In this document: positions 22,545 to 31,482 of the stretch, one piece after another
Position numbering within the stretch: position 1 is the first letter of the stretch
How the letters are laid out: every line of letters starts with the position of its first letter
DNA from: JAYGED01 sp046582565
GTDB lineage: Bacteria; Pseudomonadota; Alphaproteobacteria; JAAXGF01
Assembly: GCA_046582565.1 (NCBI GenBank)
Contig: JAYGED010000196.1
Span: 1 to 31,483, forward strand
DNA: 31,483 bases
Direction of reading: 5' to 3'
Notes under the pieces: model-generated
What the model was told of the DNA's origin: nothing
The model's input: only the letters and a program-made list of their open reading frames with translations
Database searches by the model: none
Program-made: the position numbers and the translations under genes

Positions 22545-23390
22545 ATGGCCAATCTCAAATATCCGATGCTCGCGGCCCTGGTTCTGCTGGCCGCTGGTTG
22601 CAAACAGCCGCCGGCGGAGGTGGTGTACGGAATGCCCACGGTGATCATCCCGAACATTGCGCCGGTGGAGAGCGAGGCTAAAGCGGATGAAGAATCCCTC
22701 GCTATTCCGTCGGGTAACGAGGTGATTGTCGCGACGGGCGATTCTCTATACGCCATCGCCCAGCGCTACGGGCTTCCCATATCTTCGCTGATCAACGCCA
22801 ATGATCTGGAGCCGCCCTATACCCTGCGCATCGGCCAGCGGCTGCGTTTGCAGCCCGCATCCCTGTTCCAGGGCTTGATGGCGGCTATCTCTCCCAGCGC
22901 GGTTTCCCTACCGCCACCGCCACCACCGTCGAAGCCGGCGATTCTGACCCCGTCGGCTCTGTTGCCGGCCTCATCCGCCCAGCCGGTTGCGCCGCCGCCG
23001 CCGCGTTCGAGCCAATCCTTCCTATGGCCGGTCAGAGGCAAAATCATCACCAAGTTTGGCCCCTTGAGCGACGGGCGGCGCAATGACGGCATCAACATCG
23101 CGGCGCCGCGCGGCACCGGGGTGGTGGCGGCGGAAAACGGCGTCGTCGCCTATATCGGCAATGAACTTCGCGGCTATGGCAACCTGATCCTGCTGCGCCA
23201 CGCCGAAGGCTGGGTCACCGCCTACGCCCATAACGAGGTGGTGCTTGTTGCGCGCGGTGACATGGTCAAACGTGGCGATATTATCGGCCGGGTCGGCACT
23301 AGCGGTAGCGTGACCGAGCCGCAAATCCACTTCGAGCTCCGCCGCGGGGTGGGTTCGGTAAATCCGCTAAAGCATTTAGCGAAGAAGTGA
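22545..23390 (+). CDS. nlpD: LysM/M23 lipoprotein, NlpD-like amidase activator
   Basis: A 281-residue lipoprotein with a signal peptide and lipobox (MLAALVLLAAGC). A LysM domain follows (about 62-107, VIVATGDSLYAIAQRYGLPISSLINANDLEPPYTLRIGQRLRLQ), then a Pro-rich linker and a C-terminal M23 domain. The M23 zinc site is degenerate: the usual His/Asp positions read NDGIN, and the HxH motif reads IHFE. It is therefore probably a LytM factor that activates an amidase rather than a working peptidase, as for NlpD and EnvC. ATG at 22545 comes 3 bases after the pcm stop. The surE-pcm-nlpD order supports the assignment. Confidence 0.88.
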   Translation: MANLKYPMLAALVLLAAGCKQPPAEVVYGMPTVIIPNIAPVESEAKADEESLAIPSGNEVIVATGDSLYAIAQRYGLPISSLINANDLEPPYTLRIGQRLRLQPASLFQGLMAAISPSAVSLPPPPPPSKPAILTPSALLPASSAQPVAPPPPRSSQSFLWPVRGKIITKFGPLSDGRRNDGINIAAPRGTGVVAAENGVVAYIGNELRGYGNLILLRHAEGWVTAYAHNEVVLVARGDMVKRGDIIGRVGTSGSVTEPQIHFELRRGVGSVNPLKHLAKK

Positions 23391-23455
23391 GCTATCAGCT
23401 ATCAGCTATCAGCTATCAGCTTAAGCGATCCTTTCTGGCTGACGGCTGACGGCTC
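23391..23455. repeat. Heptanucleotide tandem repeats between convergent genes
   Basis: Four full copies of the heptamer GCTATCA occupy 23391-23418, followed by a partial copy. After a short gap come two copies of a second heptamer, GCTGACG, plus GCT (to about 23455). The array begins right after the nlpD-like stop and ends just before the agmatinase stop. It resembles the short tandemly repeated heptamers known from intergenic DNA in several bacteria. No T-run terminator is visible. Confidence 0.85.
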
Positions 23456-23463
23456 CTTTAACT

Positions 23464-24384
23464 TCACTTCCTGGCCGCCAGCAGGCTCATGTAGAAGGCC
23501 GCCATGGAGGCGCCGTTTAGCGCCGTGATTTCGCCCACGTCATAGGCCGGGGCGACCTCGACCACATCCATGCCGATGAAATTGACGCCGTGCAGGCGGG
23601 TGATGATGGCGCGCGCCTGCCAGGCGAACAGCCCGCCGGTCTCCGGCGTGCCCGTGCCCGGCGCGCAGGACGGATCGAGCCCGTCGATATCGAAGGTCAT
23701 GTAGGTCTTGCCGCCGCCATCGCCGGTACCGACCACTTCCTTGATGCGCTCAGCGACTTTTTCGGGCGTCGACATATGGACGTCTTCGGCGGTGATGATG
23801 GTGACCCCTTGGTCCAGGGTCCAGTCCCAGACTTCGCGCTCCACCCGGCAGCGGATGCCGATTTGCACCATACGCTTGGGGTCAATCAGCCCTTCGTTGA
23901 TGGCGATGCGGAAGTTGGTGCCGTGGGTCACCGGGGCGAGATAGTTTTCTTCCCAGGTGTCCACATGGGCGTCGAAATGGACCATGCCCAGGGGGCCGTG
24001 TTTTTTAGAGGCGGCGCGCAGCAGGGGCAAGGTAATCAGATGATCGCCGCCGAAGGCGATGAGATGCTCATGCTCGGCGGCCTGCTCCTCGATCATCTTG
24101 AGGGATTCATGCAGCTCGCCCATGAGGAGGCCGAAATTGCCCACATCGGCAAAATCCAGATCATACATATCGGCCCAATTGTCCGGATAGGCGCCGCCGC
24201 ACATGCGGCTGGCGCGGCGAATGGCGGCGGGCCCGTCGCGCGCGCCGGCGCGGTTGGTGGTGGCGATATCGAAAGGCACCCCGGCCAGGGAGATGGCGGC
24301 GTCCGTACTTCTATTGGAAGTGGCGAAGAAGGTCTCGGGCGCGGCGAAGGTCGGCAGGGGCCGGCTGTGGCGTTCGTTGCTCAT
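23464..24384 (-). CDS. speB: Agmatinase family ureohydrolase
   Basis: A 306-residue ureohydrolase that probably hydrolyses agmatine to putrescine and urea. All six manganese ligands are visible: His115 in FGGDHLITLP, Asp138, His140 and Asp142 in HFDAHVDTW, and Asp232 and Asp234 in TFDIDGLDPSCAPGTGTPETGG. The length is typical. Guanidinobutyrase and guanidinopropionase share this signature, so the substrate is not certain. Its ATG overlaps the stop of the DUF815 ATPase as ATGA, so the two are cotranscribed. Confidence 0.88.
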   Translation of the reverse strand: MSNERHSRPLPTFAAPETFFATSNRSTDAAISLAGVPFDIATTNRAGARDGPAAIRRASRMCGGAYPDNWADMYDLDFADVGNFGLLMGELHESLKMIEEQAAEHEHLIAFGGDHLITLPLLRAASKKHGPLGMVHFDAHVDTWEENYLAPVTHGTNFRIAINEGLIDPKRMVQIGIRCRVEREVWDWTLDQGVTIITAEDVHMSTPEKVAERIKEVVGTGDGGGKTYMTFDIDGLDPSCAPGTGTPETGGLFAWQARAIITRLHGVNFIGMDVVEVAPAYDVGEITALNGASMAAFYMSLLAARK

Positions 24385-25244
24385 AGCTTAACTCCAAGGT
24401 TGCCGGCTAAATCCTGGACGAACTGCCAGGCGACCCGGCCGGACCGCGCCCCCCTGGTGATTGACCATTCAATAGCCTGGGCGCGCATCTCGTCGGCATC
24501 GCATTGCAGCCCATAATGCTCGGCATAGCCCGCGATGATGTCGAGATAGATATCCTGATTGCAGCCGTGGAACCCGAGCCACAGACCGAAGCGATCGGAC
24601 AGGGAGACCTTTTCATCGACCGCCTCGGCGGGATTGATGGCGGTTGAGCGTTCGTTCTCGATCATATCGCGCGGCATCAGATGGCGGCGGTTCGAGGTGG
24701 CGTAGAACAGTACATTGTCCGGGCGCCCTTCGAGCCCGCCTTCGAGCACCGCCTTGAGGGATTTGTAGCTGGTGTCATGGTCGTCAAACGACAGATCGTC
24801 GCAAAAGATGATAAAGCGCTGGGGCAGGGCGGCCAGCCGCGTCAACAGGGGCGGCAGGGTCGGCGTGTCCTCGCGGTGAATTTCAACCAGGGTGAGCGCC
24901 GCGTAGTCCGCCGCTAGCTCGGCGTGGACCGCCTTGACCAGAGAGCTTTTGCCCATACCGCGCGCGCCCCACAGCAGCGCATTGTTGGCCGGCAGACCGT
25001 CGGCGAAGCGCCGGCTGTTCTCGAGTAGAATGTCGCGCACCCGATCGATGCCCTTGAGCAGGTTCAAGTCGATGGCGTTGACCGTCTGCACCGGTTCCAG
25101 GCGAGTGCTCTCGGCGCGCCAGACGAAGGCGTTGGCCTCGCCGAGATCGTCCTTATCGGGCGGCGGCGGCGTTATTCGCTCAAGCCCCTCGGCGATACGC
25201 CTCAGAAGTGACTCGATGGTGGTGTCGGTCATAATGCTGTTCAT
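24381..25244 (-). CDS. DUF815 family AAA-type ATPase
   Basis: A 287-residue P-loop ATPase of the DUF815 family, whose role is not established. Walker A is WGARGMGKSS (92-101), and a Walker B-like RFIIFCDDLSFD follows. Arginine-finger-like and sensor segments (FYATSNRRHLMPRDM) are present. ATG at 25244 is used; ATG at 25232, four codons later, is equally possible. Neither has a strong Shine-Dalgarno, and a TTG at 25298 is less likely. In many alphaproteobacteria this gene lies near an M23 protein and yajC, so here it has been relocated or inverted. Confidence 0.88.
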   Translation of the reverse strand: MNSIMTDTTIESLLRRIAEGLERITPPPPDKDDLGEANAFVWRAESTRLEPVQTVNAIDLNLLKGIDRVRDILLENSRRFADGLPANNALLWGARGMGKSSLVKAVHAELAADYAALTLVEIHREDTPTLPPLLTRLAALPQRFIIFCDDLSFDDHDTSYKSLKAVLEGGLEGRPDNVLFYATSNRRHLMPRDMIENERSTAINPAEAVDEKVSLSDRFGLWLGFHGCNQDIYLDIIAGYAEHYGLQCDADEMRAQAIEWSITRGARSGRVAWQFVQDLAGNLGVKL

Positions 25245-25334
25245 GGCGACGGATTTATGCTTGCTCTCGGGTTCCTGAAGGCGCGACAATTCGCACAAGA
25301 TTTATCAGAGTATCCAATTCTTACAGGTTCGACC

Positions 25335-25676
25335 ATGGCTGAAAAACAGACACCTCGCGAGGTTACCCCTATCCTGGATACGCCATTCCGGCCTTATGAT
25401 ATGGAGGGCCCCATACAGCATGAAATTTCTTGGCTGCCGCTGCGCTATGAGCGGGTCGGCAACGGCAGCTATATGATGCGCATGCAGCCGGGCGCGGTGA
25501 CGATCCCCCACACCCACGTCGGCTATGAGGATTTCCTGATCCTTGAAGGCACCCTGACCGATAGCGACGGCCGCGTGTTTCAAACCATGGATTTTGTCAG
25601 TTTCGAGCCCGGCACGAAGCATAATTCCTGGACCGACACGGGCTGCCTGATTGTTGTTTTCGAGCGCCCCGGCTGA
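25335..25676 (+). CDS. Cupin-domain protein
   Basis: A 113-residue single-domain cupin. Metal-ligand-type residues His59, His61 and Glu65 are in IPHTHVGYEDFLILEGTLTD, and His96 is in PGTKHNSW. The fold resembles the ChrR-like cupin group, but the zinc-binding anti-sigma domain is absent. AGG lies seven bases before ATG 25335. Its TGA overlaps the putA ATG (TGATG), so it is probably made with PutA. The function is unknown; a role in binding a small molecule or as an oxygenase-like enzyme is speculative. Confidence 0.8.
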   Translation: MAEKQTPREVTPILDTPFRPYDMEGPIQHEISWLPLRYERVGNGSYMMRMQPGAVTIPHTHVGYEDFLILEGTLTDSDGRVFQTMDFVSFEPGTKHNSWTDTGCLIVVFERPG

Positions 25677-28600
25677 TGATCTTCGAGCCGCCGCTGCCGC
25701 CGTGGGACAGTATGCGGACAGCCATCGCCCAGGCCTATCGCGCCGATGAGGATGACTGTGTCGCGGCGCTTCTCAGCCAGGCCAGGCTCGGTCTCGAAGC
25801 AGATAAGCGTATTGCAAGCCGCGCGCAAAAATTGGTGGCCGCGGTGCGCGAAGGCCGCCAGGGCGCCGGTGGGATCGACGCCTTTCTCCAGGAATATGAA
25901 CTCTCCAGCCAGGAAGGCGTGGTCCTCATGTGCCTCGCCGAGGCGCTGCTCCGAATTCCCGATAGCGAGACGGCGGATCGGCTGATTCGCGACAAGCTGG
26001 GCGACGCCGACTGGGAAAAACATCTCGGCCATAGCGAGTCTCTATTCGTCAACGCTTCCACCTGGGGCCTGATGCTGACCGGGCGGGTGGTGCGCCTCGA
26101 TCCGGGGCTGGTCAATTCTGGTCTCCGGGGCGGGGCGGCATCGGTCGTCGGCAAGCTGTTTGCACAATCCGGTGAGCCGGTGATCCGCCGCGCCATGATC
26201 CAGGCCATGCGCATCCTGGGGCGGCAGTTTGTCATGGGCCGCACCATCGAAGAAGCCCTGGCCCGAGCCCGGCCGGCCGAAGCCGAGGGTTATCGCCATT
26301 CCTTCGACATGCTCGGCGAGGCGGCGCGCTGTGCCGCCGATGCCGACGATTATTTCGAAGCCTACCGCACCGCTATCGAGGCTATCGGCGCGGCTGCGGA
26401 GGGCGACGGTATGATGACCAGGCCGAGCATATCGGTGAAGCTCTCGGCCCTCCATCCGCGTTATGAATTTGGCCAGGGGCGGTCCATGGTGGATGCGCTG
26501 GCCGGCCGCCTGCTCGATCTTGCACAGCGCGCCAAGGCCCATGGCATCGGCCTCACCGTCGATGCCGAGGAGGCCGACCGGCTGGATCCATCCCTCGATA
26601 TATTCGAGGCGGTCTATCGCGATCCCGCCCTCGATGGCTGGGACGGCTTTGGCATGGTGGTGCAGGCCTATCTCAAGCGCGCCCCCATGGTGATCGACTG
26701 GCTGGCTGTCCTGGTCAAGCAGGGCGGGCGGCGTATTCCGGTGCGTCTGGTCAAGGGCGCCTATTGGGACAGCGAAATCAAGCTGGCCCAGGAACAGGGC
26801 CTCGATGGCTATCCGGTGTTTACCCGCAAGCTGGCGAGCGATGTTTCCTATATCGCCTGTGCGCGCCGCCTGCTCGACGGCGGCGACGCCTTCTATGCGC
26901 AATTTGCCACCCATAACGCCCAGACCCTGGCGGTGGTGCTCGAACTGGCTGGCGAGCGGCGGGATTTCGAATTTCAACGCCTGCATGGCATGGGCGAAGC
27001 ACTCTACGGCGAGATCGTCGGCCGGGGCCTGTCCTGTCGGGTCTACGCGCCGGTCGGCAGCCATGAATCCCTGCTGCCCTATCTGGTGCGCCGGCTGCTC
27101 GAGAACGGCGCCAACAGCTCCTTCGTCAACCGCATCACCGACGAGGACCTGCCGGTCGAGGATATCGCTGCCGATCCGGTGGCCCGCCTCGGCGAAATTG
27201 ATGACAAACCCCATCCGCGTATTCCCTTGCCGTCGGCGCTCTATGGCGCGAGCCGGGTCAATTCGCAGGGCATTGATCTCAGCGACAGGGCCCGTCTGGA
27301 GCCGCTCAGCCAGGCCATGAGTAAAGCCTTGGAAAAGCCTTTGACGGCGGGCGATGCGGCCACAGGCTCGCCCCGGCCGATCCATGATCCCGCCGACCGC
27401 CGCCGCCTGGTTGGTCATGTGGTCGAGGCGAACGAGGAGGCGGTCGATCGGACGCTGGATCGGGCTTGCGCCGCCGCAGCTGGCTGGGCCGCGACCCCGG
27501 CGGGTGAGCGCGCCGACTGTCTTGAGCGCGCCGCTGATCTGATCGAGGAGACCGTTGCCGAGGCTCTGGCCATTGCCGTGCGCGAGGCCGGCAAGACGAT
27601 CCCCGACGCTGTTGCAGAGGTTCGCGAGGCGGTGGATTTCTGCCGCTACTACGCGAACCGCGCGCGCGCCGATTTTTCCGGCGCGCAGACCCTCTCCGGA
27701 CCGACCGGCGAGAGCAATCGCCTGTCGCTCCATGGGCGCGGCGTCTTCGTCTGCATCAGCCCGTGGAATTTCCCCCTGGCGATCTTCACGGGCCAGGTTA
27801 CGGCAGCCCTGGTGGCCGGCAATGCGGTAATCGCCAAGCCCGCCGAGCAGACTCCTTTGATGGCCGCCTACGCCGTTCGCCTGCTGCATCGCGCCGGGGT
27901 GCCCGTTGACGTCTTGCGGCTTCTGCCCGGTGATGGCGCCGTTGTCGGCGCGCGGCTGGTCAATCATCCGCGTATCGCCGGCGTTGCCTTCACCGGCTCG
28001 ACGGAAACCGCCTGGGCGATCAACCGCAGTCTGGCCGCGCGAGACGGACCGATCATCCCGTTGATCGCCGAGACCGGCGGCCAGAATGCCATGATCGTCG
28101 ATTCGAGCGCCCTGCCCGAACAGGTCGTGGTGGATGTGCTCGCTTCGGCCTTCGGCGCTGCCGGTCAGCGCTGTTCGGCCTTGCGTGTGCTGTTCATCCA
28201 GGCCGATGTGGCGCCCCGGACCATCGCCATGATTTCCGGCGCCATGGATGAATTGCGCATCGGCGATCCGGCGTTGCTGGCGACCGATATCGGCCCGGTG
28301 ATAGACGAGCAGGCCAGGGCGGTGCTCGAAGAGCATGGCAAACGCATGGCGCGCCTGGGCACTGAGATTAAACGACTCGCTCTGCCGGATGAGACGGCCG
28401 AGGGCAGTTTTGTGGCGCCCATGGCTTTCGAGATTGACCGGATCGACCAGCTGGAGCGCGAGGTCTTCGGGCCGATCCTCCATGTTATCCGCTATCGCGC
28501 CGACAGGCTGGATGGGGTGATAGAGGCTATCAATGCTACCGGCTACGGCCTGACCCTGGGCATCCACAGCCGCATCGGCGAGGTCGTCGATTACATATCT

Positions 28601-28816
28601 TCGCGGGTCCGCGCCGGCAATATCTACGTCAACCGTAATATGATCGGCGCCGTGGTCGGGGTGCAGCCTTTCGGCGGCGAGGGACTTTCGGGAACCGGTC
28701 CCAAGGCCGGCGGTCCACGCTATTTGAATCGTTTCGCAAACGAGCGTAGTTTCTCAACAGATACGACGGCGGCCGGCGGAAACGCCTCGCTTTTGTCACT
28801 GGAGGAAGGTGAATGA
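25676..28816 (+). CDS. putA: Bifunctional proline dehydrogenase/glutamate-semialdehyde dehydrogenase
   Basis: A 1046-residue two-step enzyme oxidising proline to glutamate through P5C. The N-terminus begins directly with the arm/dimerisation segment and has no ribbon-helix-helix DNA-binding domain, so it is a minimal, non-repressor PutA. The FAD proline dehydrogenase barrel (about 200-460) shows RLVKGAYWDSEIKLAQEQG, ATHNAQTL, FEFQRLHGMGEALYG and RVYAPVGSHESLLPYLVRR. The P5C dehydrogenase domain (about 560-1000) has SPWNFPLAIF, FTGSTE, Glu799 in AETGGQN and catalytic Cys833 in GQRCSALR. The start overlaps the cupin stop; the stop overlaps the methyltransferase start. Confidence 0.97.
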   Translation: MIFEPPLPPWDSMRTAIAQAYRADEDDCVAALLSQARLGLEADKRIASRAQKLVAAVREGRQGAGGIDAFLQEYELSSQEGVVLMCLAEALLRIPDSETADRLIRDKLGDADWEKHLGHSESLFVNASTWGLMLTGRVVRLDPGLVNSGLRGGAASVVGKLFAQSGEPVIRRAMIQAMRILGRQFVMGRTIEEALARARPAEAEGYRHSFDMLGEAARCAADADDYFEAYRTAIEAIGAAAEGDGMMTRPSISVKLSALHPRYEFGQGRSMVDALAGRLLDLAQRAKAHGIGLTVDAEEADRLDPSLDIFEAVYRDPALDGWDGFGMVVQAYLKRAPMVIDWLAVLVKQGGRRIPVRLVKGAYWDSEIKLAQEQGLDGYPVFTRKLASDVSYIACARRLLDGGDAFYAQFATHNAQTLAVVLELAGERRDFEFQRLHGMGEALYGEIVGRGLSCRVYAPVGSHESLLPYLVRRLLENGANSSFVNRITDEDLPVEDIAADPVARLGEIDDKPHPRIPLPSALYGASRVNSQGIDLSDRARLEPLSQAMSKALEKPLTAGDAATGSPRPIHDPADRRRLVGHVVEANEEAVDRTLDRACAAAAGWAATPAGERADCLERAADLIEETVAEALAIAVREAGKTIPDAVAEVREAVDFCRYYANRARADFSGAQTLSGPTGESNRLSLHGRGVFVCISPWNFPLAIFTGQVTAALVAGNAVIAKPAEQTPLMAAYAVRLLHRAGVPVDVLRLLPGDGAVVGARLVNHPRIAGVAFTGSTETAWAINRSLAARDGPIIPLIAETGGQNAMIVDSSALPEQVVVDVLASAFGAAGQRCSALRVLFIQADVAPRTIAMISGAMDELRIGDPALLATDIGPVIDEQARAVLEEHGKRMARLGTEIKRLALPDETAEGSFVAPMAFEIDRIDQLEREVFGPILHVIRYRADRLDGVIEAINATGYGLTLGIHSRIGEVVDYISSRVRAGNIYVNRNMIGAVVGVQPFGGEGLSGTGPKAGGPRYLNRFANERSFSTDTTAAGGNASLLSLEEGE

Positions 28817-29490
28817 CTGGCGTGAAAGCCGTCTTCGATGAGACGGCGCAACATTATGACGAGGGGCGGCGAACGCTTCTGCCCTGTTTCGATGATTTCT
28901 ATGGAATGGTGATGAAGCTGCTCACCTTTCCACCCGAGGCGCATATTCGTGTGCTCGACCTTGGGGCGGGCACTGGAATTCTCAGCCATATGATCGCCGA
29001 GGCGTTTCCCAACGCTCGCATCACATTGGTCGATATCTCGCCCGAAATGCTGGCGATTGCCCGCGAGCGTCTCGGTTCGGAGACGCGCATCCGCTATATG
29101 CAGGCGGATATCACGCTGCTCGCCATGCCCGGCGAATTCGATGTGGTGGTTTCGGCGCTCGCTATCCATCACCTCAGGGATGATGAAAAACACGAACTCT
29201 ATGGCGATATCTACAAGACGCTTTGCGTCGGTGGCATTTTCATTAACGCCGAACAGGTGCAGGGCCCGACGGCGGTGCTCGAAAAAAGCTATGACGATAT
29301 GTGGCTGGTGGAAATTCAGGCCCTTGGGGCGAGCAAGGAAGATATTGCTCAGGCGCGCAAGCGCATGGCCGAGGACCGCCCCGCGACCCTCGAGGTCCAG
29401 CTCGCTTGGCTGCGCGAGGTCGGCTTCCGCCATGTGGATTGTTGGTATAAGAACGGCCGCTTCGCGGTTTTCTGCGGCGCGGTTAACTAG
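28813..29490 (+). CDS. Class I SAM-dependent methyltransferase
   Basis: A 225-residue methyltransferase with the SAM-binding motif VLDLGAGTGILSHMI (47-61) and the acidic ligand in LVDISPEMLAIAR. A DVVVSALAIHHL segment corresponds to motif IV. The substrate is not known. ATGA overlap with putA implies cotranscription and coupled translation, but a link to proline metabolism is unproven. Its TAG interlocks with the stop of the convergent TPR gene in a shared CTAG. Confidence 0.85.
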   Translation: MTGVKAVFDETAQHYDEGRRTLLPCFDDFYGMVMKLLTFPPEAHIRVLDLGAGTGILSHMIAEAFPNARITLVDISPEMLAIARERLGSETRIRYMQADITLLAMPGEFDVVVSALAIHHLRDDEKHELYGDIYKTLCVGGIFINAEQVQGPTAVLEKSYDDMWLVEIQALGASKEDIAQARKRMAEDRPATLEVQLAWLREVGFRHVDCWYKNGRFAVFCGAVN

Positions 29491-30812
29491 TGGACTAATC
29501 CCTTTAACGCGCGGGCGCGCAAGCGCTCGGCGGGGGCGCTTTCAGGCATGGCGGCGATTCGCTCGGCGGTCAGCGCCCGGGCCAGGGTGAAGCGACTACA
29601 GCGCAAGGCGGCCTCGATCAGTGTCTGGGCAAACAGGTCACGCTGGGCGTGGCTGCCACCGATACGGAAAATCTGATAGCGGACCGGCAGCAGGTAGTCG
29701 ACCGCGGCTGCGTAATCGCCGGCGTGATAGGCGGCGAGGCCCCGGCTTGCATCGATCCCCACATCGCGCATGATCGTCGCCATGGTGCCGTGTCTGCTGC
29801 CGGCATAGGAACGCATGGAAGCGACCATCTCGCGCACCGCGCCCACGCGGCCTTCGCCGGCCAGGCACATGGTGAAATGGGCGTCGGTAAAGGCGTCGTT
29901 GTGATCACCAATATGGGCATTGGCTATATCGGCCAATTCGACCCAACGCTCTCCCACATCGACCCCGGCGAGTTCGAGCCGCCACAGCAGAGAGGCGGCG
30001 TCGTGCATGTCGTATATGATCTCGGAGAAATCGTCGCGCACCCGGTCGTCGTAGAGGGCGAGAGCCGCCTCTGGCTCGTCCCGGGTCAGGTGATAGAGCG
30101 CCTTGTGCCACCACACATGGTGGACGAAGAAAGCGCATTCGCTCCAGCCCGCCTCGGTCTCCTCGAGCCAGGCGATGCCGTCGGCGGTGCGGCCCTGCAT
30201 CTCCATGACATGGGCCGCCGCATGGACCGCCCAGATATCCTTGCCATTGATCTCGACGGCGCGCCTGGCGAGGCTCTCGGCCTGCTCATAGGCGCCGCAT
30301 TCCTCGAGGCCGAAGGCGTATTTGCCGAGCACATAGCCATAGCCCGCCATGTCATCGGACCAGGCCGGCAGGACGCGCGATACGCTGTCGCGCAGGTTCT
30401 GCGCATCGCCTGAGTGAAAGTAAAAGCTGGTGGTCAGGTTGAGCGCCAGAAGATCGGTCGGATGGTCGATCAGGAGTTTTTCCCAACGCCCCACGGCGCC
30501 GATCAGATCGCCGTCGCACCAGGCCTGCAGACCGAGGAAATGCGTGTGCTCGCGCGGCGTGGCGACGCCCTGTTCGGCGCGGTCCAGGCAGGCCTTGGCC
30601 TTGGCATGGACAGCGGGCACGCCGAGCATGAGGTAGAAATAGCCGCGCAGGCAATGCGCCATGGCGAAGTCCGGATCGGCCTTGAGCGCCGCCTTGGCGT
30701 GGATCGCCGGATCGGCCTTGAACCCGGCGAGCGCATCGACCGCCGCGTCATAGCCGGCCACGGCATCATCGCTCACCGTGGTGAGCTGAATTCCATGGGC
30801 GTCGGTTTTCAC
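29487..30812 (-). CDS. Tetratricopeptide repeat protein, TTC38-like
   Basis: A 441-residue helical-repeat protein of the TTC38-like family, of unknown function. Repeated TPR-like helices begin with HAKAALKADPDFAMAHCLRGYFYLMLG. The centre has the family-typical VLGKYAFGLEECGAYEQAESLARRAVEINGKDIWAVHAAAHVMEMQGRTADGIAWL. GTG at 30812 is taken as the start: homologous sequence begins there (KTDAHGIQLTTVSDDA), and upstream in-frame sequence is Arg/Ser-rich shadow of the dehydrogenase gene. It lies 13 bp after that gene's stop, so the two probably form one operon. Confidence 0.82.
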   Translation of the reverse strand: MKTDAHGIQLTTVSDDAVAGYDAAVDALAGFKADPAIHAKAALKADPDFAMAHCLRGYFYLMLGVPAVHAKAKACLDRAEQGVATPREHTHFLGLQAWCDGDLIGAVGRWEKLLIDHPTDLLALNLTTSFYFHSGDAQNLRDSVSRVLPAWSDDMAGYGYVLGKYAFGLEECGAYEQAESLARRAVEINGKDIWAVHAAAHVMEMQGRTADGIAWLEETEAGWSECAFFVHHVWWHKALYHLTRDEPEAALALYDDRVRDDFSEIIYDMHDAASLLWRLELAGVDVGERWVELADIANAHIGDHNDAFTDAHFTMCLAGEGRVGAVREMVASMRSYAGSRHGTMATIMRDVGIDASRGLAAYHAGDYAAAVDYLLPVRYQIFRIGGSHAQRDLFAQTLIEAALRCSRFTLARALTAERIAAMPESAPAERLRARALKGLVH

Positions 30813-30825
30813 GGGGTGTCGGTAT

Positions 30826-31482
30826 TCACGGGGCCAGTTCGCCGCGGATGGCGGCCAGGAACATCTGGCGCAGCTCCGGCTCGCCGACGGGGATCGGGTT
30901 GCCGCCGCAGGACGGATCGATCGCCGCCATGGGGGTGAGTTCGTCGACATGCTCCTCGCCGATGCCGAGGTCCGCCAGGGTATGTTCGATGTCCAATTGG
31001 CTGCGAAGATCGAGCACCCATTTCTTGAACGAATCGAAGGACGGGTTGGGCAGGTCGAGATAGCGCGCGAGGGCCGTCATCCGGTGTTCTATGGCGACGC
31101 GGTTGAAATCGAGCACATAGGGCATGACCACCGCGTTGGTCAGGCCGTGATGTTTGTCATGCACGGCGCCGATCGGGTGGGACAGGGCGTGGATAGCGCC
31201 GAGGCCCTTCTGAAAGGCGGTGGCGCCCATGGTGGCTGCGACCAGCATATGGGCCCGCGCCGCCAGGTTGCCGCCGTCCTCGACGGCGATCGGCAGCCAG
31301 TCCTTGACCAGGCGCATGCCTTCCAGGGCGATACCGTCGGCCATCGGGTGATAGCCCGGCGCACAGTAGGCCTCGAAGCAATGGGCGAGGGCATCCATGC
31401 CGGTGGCAGCGGTCAGCCTCGGGGGCAGTCCGTAGGTCAGTTCCGGGTCGGCGATAACCACTGTCGGCTGCATGTTCGCGTG
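30826..31482 (-). CDS. Iron-containing alcohol dehydrogenase, 5'-truncated by window edge
   Basis: About 218 C-terminal residues of a group III alcohol dehydrogenase are visible; the family is usually 380-400 long, and the NAD-binding N-terminus lies beyond 31483. Iron-ligand histidines appear in TAATGMDALAHCFEAYCAPGYHPMADGIALEGMRLV and GLGAIHALSHPIGAVHDKHHG. The frame remains open to the edge, so ATG at 31473 is internal. The substrate could be any of several alcohols or aldehydes. Confidence 0.9.
   Translation of the reverse strand, partial: HANMQPTVVIADPELTYGLPPRLTAATGMDALAHCFEAYCAPGYHPMADGIALEGMRLVKDWLPIAVEDGGNLAARAHMLVAATMGATAFQKGLGAIHALSHPIGAVHDKHHGLTNAVVMPYVLDFNRVAIEHRMTALARYLDLPNPSFDSFKKWVLDLRSQLDIEHTLADLGIGEEHVDELTPMAAIDPSCGGNPIPVGEPELRQMFLAAIRGELAP

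Noticed and set aside
23391..23422. Possible CRISPR or terminator in the heptamer region
   Set aside because: No spacers separate the copies, and no hairpin plus T-run is formed.
26042..28567. An 841-codon open frame antisense to putA
   Set aside because: PutA motifs on the plus strand are complete; the antisense protein is low-complexity and resembles no family.
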